From the NCBI RefSeq assembly GCF_002727125.1, contig NZ_NHOA01000145.1, forward strand, positions 1 through 32,715: a DNA stretch of 32,715 nucleotides. Direction: 5' to 3'. Each line of letters begins with the position of its first letter. The first letter of the stretch is position 1. The translations under genes and the position numbers were made by a program. The notes below the pieces were generated by a model. That model made no database searches and was not told where the DNA came from. It saw nothing but the letters and a program-made list of their open reading frames with translations. Origin of the DNA: Halorubrum persicum (GTDB taxonomy: Archaea; Halobacteriota; Halobacteria; Halobacteriales; Haloferacaceae). Shown in pieces: positions 6,046 through 15,500 of this stretch.

Positions 6046-6708
6046 TCACTCCGTGTCGGCGATCTCGTAGCGGCGCTCGTACTCCATGACGGTCGCGACG
6101 CGGTCGGCGATCGCTTCGCCGAACTCCCGCTCGACGAGGTACAGCGCCAGGTCGATCCCCGAGGTCACCCCGCCGGCGGTGAGCAGGTCGCCGTCGTCGA
6201 CGACGCGCGCGTCCACCACCGCGGCACCCGACTCGCGGAGTTCGTCGACGGCCGAGGCGTGAGTGACCGCACGCCGACCGTCGGTGATGCCCGCCTCCGC
6301 GAGCAGCATCGCGCCGGTACAGACGGCTGCGGTGCGGACGCCGGCGGCGTGGTACTCGTCGAGCGCGCGCGGTACGTTGCCCTTCTGCGCCTCCGCCCAG
6401 GCGCTCGCGTCCTCGTTGCGCGCGGACCAGCCACCGCCGGGGACGACGAGCAGGTCGGGTGCGTCGCCGCCGTCCGGATCCGGGAGTACCCCGTCGACGC
6501 CGACCCGCGTCCCGTGGCTCGCGGTGACCCACTCGCGCTCGTCGAGGGTGACGTACCGGACGTGCCCGGATCGCTCGGCGGCGGTCGCGCCGTCCGCATC
6601 GTCGCTCGCCGCCTCCGCGGCGTAGCCGAGCGCGTAGTCGAACACCTCGTACGGGCCGATCCCGTCGAGCTCGTCGAACCCGTCGTACAGCAGAATATCG
6701 ATGTGCAC
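6046..6708 (-). CDS. DJ-1/PfpI family protein
   Basis: 220 residues from GTG 6708. The start is chosen because the domain begins HIDILLYDGFDELDGIGPYE; sequence further upstream in frame looks non-coding. VPGGGW and VCTGAMLLAEAG mark the DJ-1/PfpI (class I glutamine amidotransferase-like) fold, with the likely nucleophile Cys130 in the elbow A-V-C-T-G. Members include chaperones, glyoxalases/deglycases and AraC-like sensor domains; the layout with 'DELDGIGPYEVF' is close to the isonitrile hydratase/AraC-sensor type. No DNA-binding domain is attached. It follows the regulator gene (start 7380) on the same strand with a 168-base gap. Confidence 0.82.
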   Translation of the reverse strand: MHIDILLYDGFDELDGIGPYEVFDYALGYAAEAASDDADGATAAERSGHVRYVTLDEREWVTASHGTRVGVDGVLPDPDGGDAPDLLVVPGGGWSARNEDASAWAEAQKGNVPRALDEYHAAGVRTAAVCTGAMLLAEAGITDGRRAVTHASAVDELRESGAAVVDARVVDDGDLLTAGGVTSGIDLALYLVEREFGEAIADRVATVMEYERRYEIADTE

Positions 6709-6876
6709 TGTCGTCGACCTACGCTCCCCGTCATCATGGGCGTTTCCCCGGACTCCGTCGCCCCCGGCGGAAGCCGTGCGATCGCCCGAGAAGTCGCCCT
6801 CGATCGCAACCGCGTCACTCGTCGGCGAACGCCTCGACGGCGCGAGCGCCCCCGTCGGCAACCGAGGGCCACCCGC

Positions 6877-7380
6877 TCACTCGAACAGGCTGTCGACGGT
6901 CCGGATGAAGCGGTCGACGATCCGATCCGGGAGCGACGACGACACCTCGTCGAGCAGCGCCGCGGTCTGCTCGGGCCGCGCGAGCGAGAGCCGCATGGGT
7001 CGGTCATCCGACTTCTCGATGATCCCGCGTTCGACCATGTTCGAGACGTGCCACGAGACGGTGCTGCGCGCGAGGTCGAGGTCGTCGGCGAGCGTCGCCG
7101 GCCGCGTCGGGCCGCCGGCGTGGAGGCGGACGAGGATCCCGCGAGCGGTCTCCCGCCGGAGGAAGGCGAGCGCCCGCCGCTCCCACGGGTCGAAGGACGG
7201 GTCGAAGTAGTGAGCGCGCCCGCCGATCCGCTCGACCGCGACCTCGTCGTCCCGGACGAGCCGTCGGAGGTGGTACTGCGCCTGTCCGGTGGCGATGTCG
7301 AGGTCGCGGCTCACCCGGTTGAAGTGGACGCCCGGCGTGTCGCGGACGTGTCGGCGGACCCGGGATCTGGTGTCCGGCAT
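6877..7380 (-). CDS. Two-domain winged-helix transcriptional regulator (ArsR-like)
   Basis: 167 residues. Residues ~1-60 are a first winged helix (VRRHVRDTPGVHFNRVSRDL ... GQAQYHLRRLVRDDEV ... YFDP). About 70-135 are a second (ARGILVRLHAGGPTRPATLA ... STVSWHVSNMVERGIIEKS). This paired layout is common in haloarchaea. No sensor domain or metal-binding cysteines are visible. It is divergent from the small membrane protein gene at 7494 (113-base gap), a probable partner or target. Confidence 0.82.
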   Translation of the reverse strand: MPDTRSRVRRHVRDTPGVHFNRVSRDLDIATGQAQYHLRRLVRDDEVAVERIGGRAHYFDPSFDPWERRALAFLRRETARGILVRLHAGGPTRPATLADDLDLARSTVSWHVSNMVERGIIEKSDDRPMRLSLARPEQTAALLDEVSSSLPDRIVDRFIRTVDSLFE

Positions 7381-7493
7381 GGGTGCTCACCCCGATCTAC
7401 CGGGGCGCTGTTTAAAACCGCCGCGCGCGTTCTCTTCGAGCGGGAGCGTCCGGGGATGTATTCTTATCGCTCGCTGCCTTACGAGTCGACAGC

Positions 7494-7841
7494 GTGAATC
7501 CGATCCTTGCGAGCGCGACCGCCGGAGGGTGGGGCGTAGAGGGGTCGCTACCGCTGCTCGCCGTCGTGGCCGTCGCCGGCCTCGGCACCGGGGTCCTCTT
7601 TCTCGTGAGCCTCGTCGCGTACCACCGCCGTCGGAGCGGGCAGTACGCGCTCATCAGCGTCGCCGTCGGCGCGCTGCTCGGCCGGTCGGTCGTCGGCGCG
7701 GGCACCGTTCTCGGCGTCGTGCCGATGCCGGTTCATCACTTCCTCGAACACAGCCTCGACTTCCTGATCGCCGCGGTCGTCCTCTACGCGGTGTACGCGC
7801 ACGCTCCGGGCTCCGTCGGAGACGACGCCACCTCAAAGTGA
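7494..7841 (+). CDS. Small integral membrane protein (possibly DUF7471)
   Basis: 115 residues from GTG 7494, with a TATA-like TATTCTTATC about 30 bases before it. Three hydrophobic segments are visible: ~20-42 (LLAVVAVAGLGTGVLFLVSL), ~52-75 (ALISVAVGALLGRSVVGAG) and ~85-105 (HSLDFLIAAVVLYAVYA). A conserved-looking MPVHHFLEHSLD precedes the last span, with three histidines that could bind metal or haem (inference). Divergent with the winged-helix regulator, an arrangement I recall from other haloarchaea. No function known. Confidence 0.7.
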   Translation: MNPILASATAGGWGVEGSLPLLAVVAVAGLGTGVLFLVSLVAYHRRRSGQYALISVAVGALLGRSVVGAGTVLGVVPMPVHHFLEHSLDFLIAAVVLYAVYAHAPGSVGDDATSK

Positions 7842-7890
7842 GTAGGAAGGCGGTGGGGTCGGAGTGATCGGAGGGCCGGTGGAATCGGGA

Positions 7891-7966
7891 CGATCGAGGG
7901 TAGTCGGAGCGATCGAGGGTAGCCGAAGCGATCGGGGGAGGCCGAGACGACCGAGAGAAGCCGGGA
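7891..7966. repeat. Four 19-base imperfect tandem repeats between convergent genes
   Basis: Units begin at 7891, 7910, 7929 and 7948, with consensus near CGATCGAGGGTAGCCGAAG; divergence rises along the array. A partial related unit may precede it near 7866. The array fills most of the 134-base gap between the convergent ends at 7841 and 7976, so it is in the 3' region of both transcripts. Confidence 0.75.
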
Positions 7967-7975
7967 GGGTCGCTC

Positions 7976-8839
7976 TCAGTCCCCGATCCCGCTGCGAACG
8001 CGCTCGATGGCCGCATCGACCTGACTCCCGTACGCCAACGCTGTACCCGCAACGACGGCGCCGAGGAGCGTCCAGCCGACGAGCGAGCCGACCGCGCGGC
8101 CCGTCGCGATGAACTCGCCCTCCGGCGCGAAGGCGACGCCGATCACGTGTTCGAAGACGAGCCCGCGGAACGCCCCGTTCGGCGTGAGCGCGAGCGATCC
8201 CGGGATCGTCGCCGGAGACGCTCCGGCACCGAGCGAGCGGAGCAGGAGGAGGTCGCCGCCGAGCACCCCCGCGACCAGCGCGAGGACCCCGAGCGCGATC
8301 GCGCTCCGGCGGTTCGCGGCGAGCGCGGAGACCGCGGCCGCGAGCGACACGTACGCCGCGCCCAACAGGAGGACGAACGCGAGGAACCGGAGGTACAGCA
8401 GCGGCGAGTCGATACCGGTGTGGGTCGCGAAGATGCCCGTGTCCGGCGCCGCGGTCAGCCAGACCCCGACGCCGACCGCGGCGTACGGAGCGCCGACGAC
8501 CCCGACGAGCGCGACCGTCCGCGCCAGCAACACTCCCGCGACGTACTCGCCGACGCGCACCGGATACGTCCGGATCACCGCGAGCTCCCCGCTCGCGCCG
8601 TCGGCGAGCAGCGAGCGGTAGCCCAACACCACCGCGGCGAGCGGGACGAGCGCCTCCGTCGGGAGGAGCAGGTCGACGATCGCCGGCACGAATCCCGTGG
8701 CGCCCCCGCCGCCCGCCGCGAGGAGGCCGCCGACGGCGGCGAGCAGCCCCACCGCCAGCACGCCGTAGCCGGGGGTCCGGACCACCGTCGCGAGTTCGCG
8801 CCGGAACACCGTTGCGACCCCGATGAGCGGTCCGGTCAT
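7976..8839 (-). CDS. nosY: ABC-2 type permease, NosY-like
   Basis: 287 residues. It opens with VATVFRRELATVVRTPGYG, the usual cytoplasmic start of NosY-type permeases, then about six hydrophobic segments. It is the membrane half of the NosFY exporter that works with NosD in assembling the copper centres of nitrous oxide reductase on the outer face of the membrane. The start overlaps the nosF stop by four bases (8836-8839), so translation is coupled. Function is assigned from family and operon order nosD-nosF-nosY. Confidence 0.85.
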   Translation of the reverse strand: MTGPLIGVATVFRRELATVVRTPGYGVLAVGLLAAVGGLLAAGGGGATGFVPAIVDLLLPTEALVPLAAVVLGYRSLLADGASGELAVIRTYPVRVGEYVAGVLLARTVALVGVVGAPYAAVGVGVWLTAAPDTGIFATHTGIDSPLLYLRFLAFVLLLGAAYVSLAAAVSALAANRRSAIALGVLALVAGVLGGDLLLLRSLGAGASPATIPGSLALTPNGAFRGLVFEHVIGVAFAPEGEFIATGRAVGSLVGWTLLGAVVAGTALAYGSQVDAAIERVRSGIGD

Positions 8840-9693
8840 CGCTCCGACACCCCCGTGACGTGAACGTCCGGCTCCGCATCGTCGCCGTCACGCTCCTCCT
8901 CGTCGCTCCCCGTGTCCCCGTCGCCGTCACCTCCCTCCTCGTCGCTCCCCGTGTCCCCGTCGCCGTCACCTCCCTCCTCGTCGGATCGCTCGGCGCCGGT
9001 CCGCGCTTCCGCCGCCGTCACGGCGCGGTACAAGCCGCTCACGTCGTCGACAGCGTGGTCGTCGAGCAGGCGGCCCACCGGCCCGGCGGCGGCGACGCCC
9101 CCGCGGCGGAGAAGCACGACGCGGTCGGCGTGGTCGTCGACGAGGTCGAGCGCGTGCGACGAGATCACGACGGCCGTGTCGCGGTCGGCCCGCTCGGCCG
9201 CCGCGCGGAAGGCGCGTTCGCGCATCCCCGGATCGAGACCGCTCGCCGGCTCGTCGAGGGCGACGAGGGTCGGGTCGCCCAGGACCGCCTGCGCGATCCC
9301 CAGCAGGCGTCGCATCCCGCCCGAGAGCGCCTCGACGCGCCTGTCGCCGGCGTCGGCGAGCCCGACCTGCTCCAGCGCCGCGTCCGGGTCGTCGCCGACG
9401 AGTCGGGCGTAGAACGCGAGCGTCTCGCGAGCCGTAAACCCGTCGCGGAACGGCACCCGCTGTGGCAGGTAGCCGATCGGCTTCGGGCCGGTCGCGCCGG
9501 GGTGCCGGACCTCGCCGGTGGTCGGCGCCGTCGCGCCGACCAGCAGCCGGAGCAGGGTCGATTTCCCGGAGCCGTTCGGGCCGATCACGGCGGTAACGCC
9601 GGGATCGATCGCGAGCGAGATCGAGTCCAGCACCGGCACGCCCCCGTACGTCCGGGTGACATCCGAGAGGGTCGAGACGGGCTCGTCAGGCAT
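8836..9693 (-). CDS. nosF: ABC transporter ATP-binding protein, NosF-like
   Basis: 285 residues. Walker A GPNGSGKST is at residues 38-46, followed by the Q-loop region GYLPQRVPF, signature LSGGMRRLLGIAQ, Walker B VALDEPASGLD and H-loop ISSHALDL, so the ATPase is complete. The C-terminal ~60 residues are an acidic low-complexity tail with a perfectly duplicated 13-residue unit. Start overlaps the nosD stop by 8 bases; the end overlaps nosY by 4. It powers the NosY permease in copper-site maturation. Confidence 0.9.
   Translation of the reverse strand: MPDEPVSTLSDVTRTYGGVPVLDSISLAIDPGVTAVIGPNGSGKSTLLRLLVGATAPTTGEVRHPGATGPKPIGYLPQRVPFRDGFTARETLAFYARLVGDDPDAALEQVGLADAGDRRVEALSGGMRRLLGIAQAVLGDPTLVALDEPASGLDPGMRERAFRAAAERADRDTAVVISSHALDLVDDHADRVVLLRRGGVAAAGPVGRLLDDHAVDDVSGLYRAVTAAEARTGAERSDEEGGDGDGDTGSDEEGGDGDGDTGSDEEERDGDDAEPDVHVTGVSER
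8902..8979 (-). repeat. Perfect 39-base tandem duplication in nosF
   Basis: Bases 8902-8940 are repeated exactly at 8941-8979, adding one 13-residue unit (E-E-G-G-D-G-D-G-D-T-G-S-D) in the acidic tail of the ATPase. A third partial copy (8881-8901) lies beside it. Identity of the copies suggests recent slippage. Confidence 0.8.
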
Positions 9694-11827
9694 CGGCGGC
9701 CCCCTCCGTCGCCGCGGTGTGAGCGTCGATAACCGACGTGCGCGCGCCGGCGCCTGCCGATGCGGTCTCGGCGGCGACGCGCTTCGTTTCCGGCCCGATA
9801 CCCCCGCCCGTCGCGTTGCGATGGCGTGCGTTCATGGCTGCGTCCTCGTCTCTGTCCCCCCGCTGGTCGGCCAGTTCCGTGCGCCAGTCGGCGCGGGCCG
9901 GGCCCGCGTTCGGGGCGAGCGCGGCGTCAAGCCTGTCCGGCGAGTACGGCGCCGCCGCCGGCGCCGGGTCGATGATGCTTCCCGAGCGCGCGCCGGGGAC
10001 GGTCCCGCGGAGGCGGTCGAGGAGGGCGACCGCGGGCGACTCGCGCACCGCGACGGCGGCGACGTGCCGGTGGAGCGCGCCGTCGACCGGAGAGGTGGGG
10101 CGATACGCGCGCTCGCCGGGGTCGTGGGGGCCGACGTTCGCCCCCTCCCAGTAGTTCCCGCGGTCGCCGTCGGCCCAGACGCGGAGCGCGCCCGCGCCGG
10201 CGGTCGCGTGCTCCGCGTTCCCGACGAAGTCGTTCGCGACGACCCGGCTCGACGGGACCACCGTGGTCGCGCGCGCCCCGAGGTCGTTGTTCGCGGCCAC
10301 GTTGCGCTCGTACAGCGACCCTCGCGAGCTGGTCGAGAAGCCGAGTTCGTTGCCGACGAGGGTGTTGTACCCGATGTACGCCCGGGTCCCCGAGGCTTGG
10401 ACCCCCGCGCTGGAGTTCCGAACGTCGTTGCCGACGATCGCGTTGCCCGACGGCCGCGTCATCACCGTGATACCGGCGTACAGCTCGTCGCGGAACGCGT
10501 TGTCGGCGAGCAGCGCGTCGCTCGTGTACATGAGGTGCACCCCGTAGCGGTTGTCCGCGAACGTGGAGTTCCGGACGACCGAGCCGTCGGCGCGGTGGAG
10601 GTAGATGCCGTCGCGGCCACCCTCGAACCTGCTGTCCGTCACCGTCACCCGCGACTGCATCCCCGTGATCCCCATAAATCCGTCTTGCCACTCCTCCGTC
10701 CCGTTCACGCGGAGATCCCGGATCACCGCGTGGGAGCCCTCGCGGAGGAGTATCCCGCTCGCGTTCGCCTCGACCGTCACGTCGTCGACGACGAGTCCCG
10801 GCGCGCCGATCGCGCGGATCCCGGCGTCTCCGTGGCCGTAGCCGAGCTGGATGTTGGTGTCCCACACCTCGCTTTCACCCTCCCTCTCGCGACCCGCGCG
10901 CGCCGCCTCCGGGTCGCGCGTCTGCCCCCCGCTTCCGGCGACCGTGATCCCGGTGATCGCCACGTCGGGCGCGCGCACCGTGATCACCGAGCCGTTGCCG
11001 TCGCCGCGGATCCGCGCGCCCTCGCCGGCGACCGTCACCGACTCGTTCACCGTCAGGGTCTCGTCGTAGGTGCCCGTGGGGACGACGACGGTCGTGTTCG
11101 GCGGCGCGGCGGCGACCGCCGCCCCGATCGTCGGTGCGTCCTCACCGACGACGACCGAGACCGGTCGGTCGGCGCGGCGCTCGGCGGCCGCGATCCGCCC
11201 GTCGGCCGCGTCCCACCGCGCGGGAGCCATCGCCCGCACCGTCGCCGCCGAGTCTGTGTCGAACGACAGGCGCCGGACCGTCTCCCAGTCGACCACCCGC
11301 CCGCCGTGGTCGGCCGCGAACGCCTCGGCGGCGCCCCGCTCGCGGAAGGGGACGATCGTCTCGCCCGCCGGGCTCCGGGCGTCGCTCTCGACGACGTAGA
11401 GCGCCGCCGCCGCCGGCGTCCACTCGCCGCCGGACTCGGACTCGAACAGGCCGGTCTCGGTCGTCTCGGGCCGCGCGTCGTCGAACGTCTCGACGTAGGC
11501 GGCAATCGGGTAGCCGAACTGCCGTTCCGTCTGGCCGTCCTCGAGGGCCGCCGCGAACGACTCGACGCCGTTGTACCCGACGACGTACTGCAGCTGCGAG
11601 TAGAAGACTTGGGTCCGCGGGATCCGCGCCGAGCCGGTCATCAGCGCGTCCGTCTCGGAGGAGAGCCCGAGCTCGACCACGTCGTCGTAGGGGACCGGCG
11701 AGGGCGCGGCGGCCTCGGGGTCGGCGGCGAACGCCCCGGCCGTCGCGACGACGGCGACGAGGAGGAGGACGCCGAGCGCGATCCAGAGCGCCCGAGACGG
11801 ATCGCCGTACGGGTCGGAAACTGCCAC
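9686..11827 (-). CDS. nosD: NosD-like copper-site maturation protein with N-terminal NosL-like region
   Basis: 713 residues. Residues ~13-35 are a hydrophobic signal/anchor (ALWIALGVLLLVAVVATAG). About 50-200 resemble the C-terminal half of NosL (EWTPAAAALYVV ... GETIVPFRERGAAEAFA ... DHGGRVVDWETV) but without NosL's cysteines. About 235-560 are a right-handed beta-helix with repeated 'N-S-T-F-x-x-N' turns (VRNSTFADNRYGVHLMYTSD), the NosD/CASH fold. The C-terminal ~110 residues are low complexity. Located outside the membrane, it acts with NosF/NosY in building the copper centre of N2O reductase. Divergent from nosL with a 105-base shared promoter region. Confidence 0.88.
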   Translation of the reverse strand: MAVSDPYGDPSRALWIALGVLLLVAVVATAGAFAADPEAAAPSPVPYDDVVELGLSSETDALMTGSARIPRTQVFYSQLQYVVGYNGVESFAAALEDGQTERQFGYPIAAYVETFDDARPETTETGLFESESGGEWTPAAAALYVVESDARSPAGETIVPFRERGAAEAFAADHGGRVVDWETVRRLSFDTDSAATVRAMAPARWDAADGRIAAAERRADRPVSVVVGEDAPTIGAAVAAAPPNTTVVVPTGTYDETLTVNESVTVAGEGARIRGDGNGSVITVRAPDVAITGITVAGSGGQTRDPEAARAGREREGESEVWDTNIQLGYGHGDAGIRAIGAPGLVVDDVTVEANASGILLREGSHAVIRDLRVNGTEEWQDGFMGITGMQSRVTVTDSRFEGGRDGIYLHRADGSVVRNSTFADNRYGVHLMYTSDALLADNAFRDELYAGITVMTRPSGNAIVGNDVRNSSAGVQASGTRAYIGYNTLVGNELGFSTSSRGSLYERNVAANNDLGARATTVVPSSRVVANDFVGNAEHATAGAGALRVWADGDRGNYWEGANVGPHDPGERAYRPTSPVDGALHRHVAAVAVRESPAVALLDRLRGTVPGARSGSIIDPAPAAAPYSPDRLDAALAPNAGPARADWRTELADQRGDRDEDAAMNARHRNATGGGIGPETKRVAAETASAGAGARTSVIDAHTAATEGAADA

Positions 11828-11902
11828 GGCGTACGTTCAACCTACTGGGGTTTAGCCGATCTGGTTTGTTCCTCGAACGGCAGACTGAATCGGTCCAGAG
11901 GA

Positions 11903-11931
11903 GCTAATACGGTTGTTTCGTAACTATTACG
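11903..11931 (+). promoter_or_regulatory. nosL promoter with interrupted palindrome
   Basis: GCTAATACG (11903-11911) lies about 26-28 bases before ATG 11933 and is a plausible TATA box. A perfect interrupted palindrome CGTAA-CTA-TTACG occupies 11919-11931, between the box and the start codon. A protein bound there would block a leaderless nosL transcript, so repression is the natural guess. Confidence 0.5.
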
Positions 11932-11932
11932 C

Positions 11933-12502
11933 ATGACTGAACACCAGCGCCCGTCGGCGTCGCGTCGGCGGCTGCTCGCCGGAGTCGGTGTGGGGCTCTC
12001 GCTCGCCGCCGCCGGCTGTCTCGGCGACGAGAGCGCGTCTATCACCCCGATCTCGCTCGACGGGGAGCGCGCGTGCGACCAGTGCGGCATGATCATCGAG
12101 GACCACCCCGGCCCGGTCGGGCAGGTCCACTTCGAGGACGACGAGCCGGAGGGCGGGCGGCCGGGGCAGTTCTGCAGCAGCACCTGCACCTACACCTACC
12201 GGTTCGACGCCGAGGACGCGGGACGGACCCCGCTGGCGACGTTCCTCACCGACTACTCGCTCGTCGATCAGGAGGTGTTCAAGGAGGGGTCCGACACGAT
12301 GTTCTCCTCGCACGTCGAGAGCGAGGCGTTCTCGCAGACGACCGAACTGACGGTCGTCGCGCGCAGCGAGGTCGTCGGCGCAATGGGGCCCGAGCTGATC
12401 CCGTTCAGCGACGACGACGACGTCGACGCGTTCGTCGACGAGTACGGCGGCGAACCGATGCCGGCCGAAGACGTCGAGCGCTCGACGCTCGAGGCGCTGT
12501 AA
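11933..12502 (+). CDS. nosL: NosL-like copper-binding lipoprotein
   Basis: 189 residues. A twin-arginine type signal (SRRRLLAGVGVG) leads to a lipobox A-A-G-C with Cys29, so it is probably Tat-exported and lipid-anchored. CDQCGM at 48-53 and FCSSTCTY carry the Cys/Met set expected for the Cu(I) site of NosL. VGQVHFEDDEP and the later DYSLVDQEVF fit the NosL fold; the last 30 residues are acidic. It is thought to deliver copper to NosZ. Divergent from nosDFY. Confidence 0.88.
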   Translation: MTEHQRPSASRRRLLAGVGVGLSLAAAGCLGDESASITPISLDGERACDQCGMIIEDHPGPVGQVHFEDDEPEGGRPGQFCSSTCTYTYRFDAEDAGRTPLATFLTDYSLVDQEVFKEGSDTMFSSHVESEAFSQTTELTVVARSEVVGAMGPELIPFSDDDDVDAFVDEYGGEPMPAEDVERSTLEAL

Positions 12503-12535
12503 GGCCCGCCGCGAATCGCGAACGCCGTCCGTGGA

Positions 12536-15500
12536 CTACTCCGCGGCGCCCCACTTCTCGACGCGCTTCGGCCGGTCGGAGACGGCCATCACGTCGAGGT
12601 CGTCGGCCTTGTGCTCGATGGCTTCGAGCGCCGCCTTCGCCGAGGCGTGCGTCGAGAAGTAGGTGATCTCTTCCTCCACCGCGACCTCGAGCAGCTCGCG
12701 CTGGCGCGAGACGATGAGGTCGATCTCGTCGCGCTTCGCGGCCTCGATCAGGTCCGTCGCCTCGCTCAGCTCGAAGTGCTCGGCGTACCCCGCGACGAGC
12801 GCCTCGCCGGCCTCGGTGTCCGGGTCCGGGAACTCGTCGGCGGAGAGGTCGACGACGGCGGTGCCGGACTCCGGGATCGGCTTGTTCGTCGCGTCCTGCG
12901 CCTTGTCGTACGCCTTGCCGAACGAGCGGGCCGTCCCCATCACTTCGCCGGTCGACTTCATCTCCGGGCCGAGCCGCGGGTCCGAGCCCGGCAGGCGGTC
13001 GAACGGGAGCACGACCTCCTTCACGCTGCGGTGCTCCGGGATCTGCTCGTCGGCGTCGAGGTCGGAGAGCGAGAGGTCGTCGGTCATCACCTTCGCCGCG
13101 AGCTTCGCGATGGGAACGCCCGTCGCCTTCGAGACGAACGGGACCGTCCGCGAGGAGCGCGGGTTCGCCTCCAGCACGTACACCTCGCTTTCGGCGTCGT
13201 CGCCGACGCCCGTCACCGCGAGCTGGACGTTGAGCAGGCCGACCGTGTCGAGCGCGCGGGCGATGTCCTCGGTGACCTCGCGGACCCGGCCGAGCGTCTC
13301 GTCGTCGAGCGAGCGCGGCGGAATCATGCAGGCGGAGTCGCCCGAGTGGACGCCCGCGCTCTCGACGTGTTCCATCACGCCGCCGAGCAGCACGTCCTCG
13401 CCGTCCGCCACGGCGTCGACGTCCAGTTCGACCGCGTCGTCGAGGAACTGGTCGACGAGGATCGGCTTGTCCGGCGAAACCCGGACCGCCTCCTCGATGT
13501 ACTCTTCGAGCTCCGCGTCGCTCTCCACGACCCGCATCGCGCGTCCGCCGAGGACGTAGGAGGGGCGCACGAGCACCGGGTAGCCGATGTCGTGGGCCAG
13601 CTCGAGCGCTTCCGCCTCGCTCGTCGCGGTGCCGCCCTTCGGCTGCGCGACGCCCATCTCGTCCATCAGGACGTTGAAGCGGTCGCGGTCCTCGGCGAGG
13701 TCCATCGCCTCGACGCTCGTCCCCATGATCTCGCAGTCGAGCCCGCGGCGCCGGAGCTCGTCTTCCAGCGGTTCGCCGATGTTCACCGACGTCTGCCCGC
13801 CGAACTGGACCATCACGCCGTCGGCGCCGGTCGCCTCGGCCACGTCGGCGACCTCCTCGGCGGTGATCGGGTCGAAGAACAGCCCGTCGGAGGTGTCGTA
13901 GTCGGTCGACACCGTCTCGGGGTTGTTGTTGACGACGTGCGCCTCGATGCCGAGCTCGCGGAGGGCCTGGATCGCGTGGACCGAACAGTAGTCGAACTCC
14001 ACGCCCTGCCCGATCCGGATCGGGCCGCCGCCCACGACGACCACGCTGTCGACGCTCTTGTCGACGACCAGCTCGCCGGCCGCGGCGTCCCCCTTCAGCG
14101 GCCCGCGCTCGAACTCGGCCTGGCGCGCGGAGTAGTAGTACGGGGTCTCGGCGGCGAACTCGCCCGCGCAGGTGTCGACCTGCTTGTACGTCCGGCCGGG
14201 AACGTCGGCCTCCACGGCGTCGACGTCGGTCCCGCCGCCGGCGAGCGCCGCGATGTCGGCGTTCGTGTGCCCCGCGGTGGCCGCCTGCGCGAACTCGCCG
14301 TTCTGGGCGGCCTGCGCGGAGTCGCTGACGCGCTTGAACCGTTCGAGGTACCACGTCTTGATCCCGGTCAGCTCCTCGATGTCCGCGACGGTGTAGCCGC
14401 GGTCGAACGCCTCGAACATCGCGTACGGGCGGTCCGGCGAGGGGCGCTCGAGGTACTCGCTCTCCAAGGCGTCGTCGTCGACCGCCTCCCAGTCGACCGC
14501 CGGGTCGTACTCCGACGACCGGAGCGACTTCAGCAGGCTCTCCTCGAAGTTCCGGCCGATGGCCATCGCCTCGCCGGTGGACTTCATCGCGGTCCCGAGC
14601 TCGAAGTCCACGTCGTCGAACTTGTCGATGGGCCAGCGCGGCACCTTCGTCACCACGTAGTCGATGGCGGGCTCGAACGCGGCCGTCGTCTCCCCGGTGA
14701 TCTCGTTGTCGATCTCGTGGAGCCGCTTGCCGAGCGCGACCTTCGCCGTCACGCGGGCGATCGGGTAGCCGGTCGCCTTCGAAGCCAGCGCGGAGGAGCG
14801 GGAGACGCGCGGGTTCACTTCCACCACGCGGTACTCGCCGCCGGGAGTGCCGTCGTCGTGCCACGCGAACTGGATGTTACAGCCGCCCTGAATGCCGAGG
14901 TCCCGAATCACTTCGAGCGCGGCGTCGCGCATCTCCTGATGCCCGTCGTCGGGGATCACCTGCGAGGGGGTGACGACCGTCGACTCGCCGGTGTGGATCC
15001 CCATCGGGTCGATGTTCTCCATGTTGCAGATGATGATACAGGAGTCGTCGGCGTCCCGCATCACCTCGTACTCCAGCTCGACCCAGCCCGCGATGGACTC
15101 GGTGATGAGCACCTCGCTGTTCCGCGAGAGCCGGAGGCCCTTGCGGACGCGCTCGACGAGCTCCTCGAACTCGTCGACGACGCCCGAGCCGGAGCCGCCG
15201 AGCGTGTACGTCGTCCGGGCGATAACGGGGAGCCCGCCGACCGCGTCGACCGCCCCCTGGACGCGCTCACGGAGCGCCGCCTCGTCGAAGTCGGTGACCG
15301 ACTCGCCCTCGTCCAGCGAGATGGTGGTCGACTTCGGCACCGGCTGGCCCAGGTTCTCCATCCGCTGGCGGAACAGGTCCCGGTCCTCGGTCGCGTAGAT
15401 GGTGTCGAGCGGCGTCCCCATGACCTCCACGTCGAACTCGTCCAGAATGCCCTCCTCGGCGAGCTCGGCGGTGACGTTGAGCCCGGTCTGGCCGCCCAGC

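Noticed and set aside
6709..6861. N-terminal extension of the DJ-1/PfpI protein up to an ATG at 6861
   Set aside because: The extra ~51 residues are low complexity without family resemblance; the domain starts at GTG 6708.
9518..11923. Long open frame antisense to nosF/nosD (~800 codons)
   Set aside because: Same GC shadow effect. The minus strand carries NosF and NosD motifs, and the plus frame has none.
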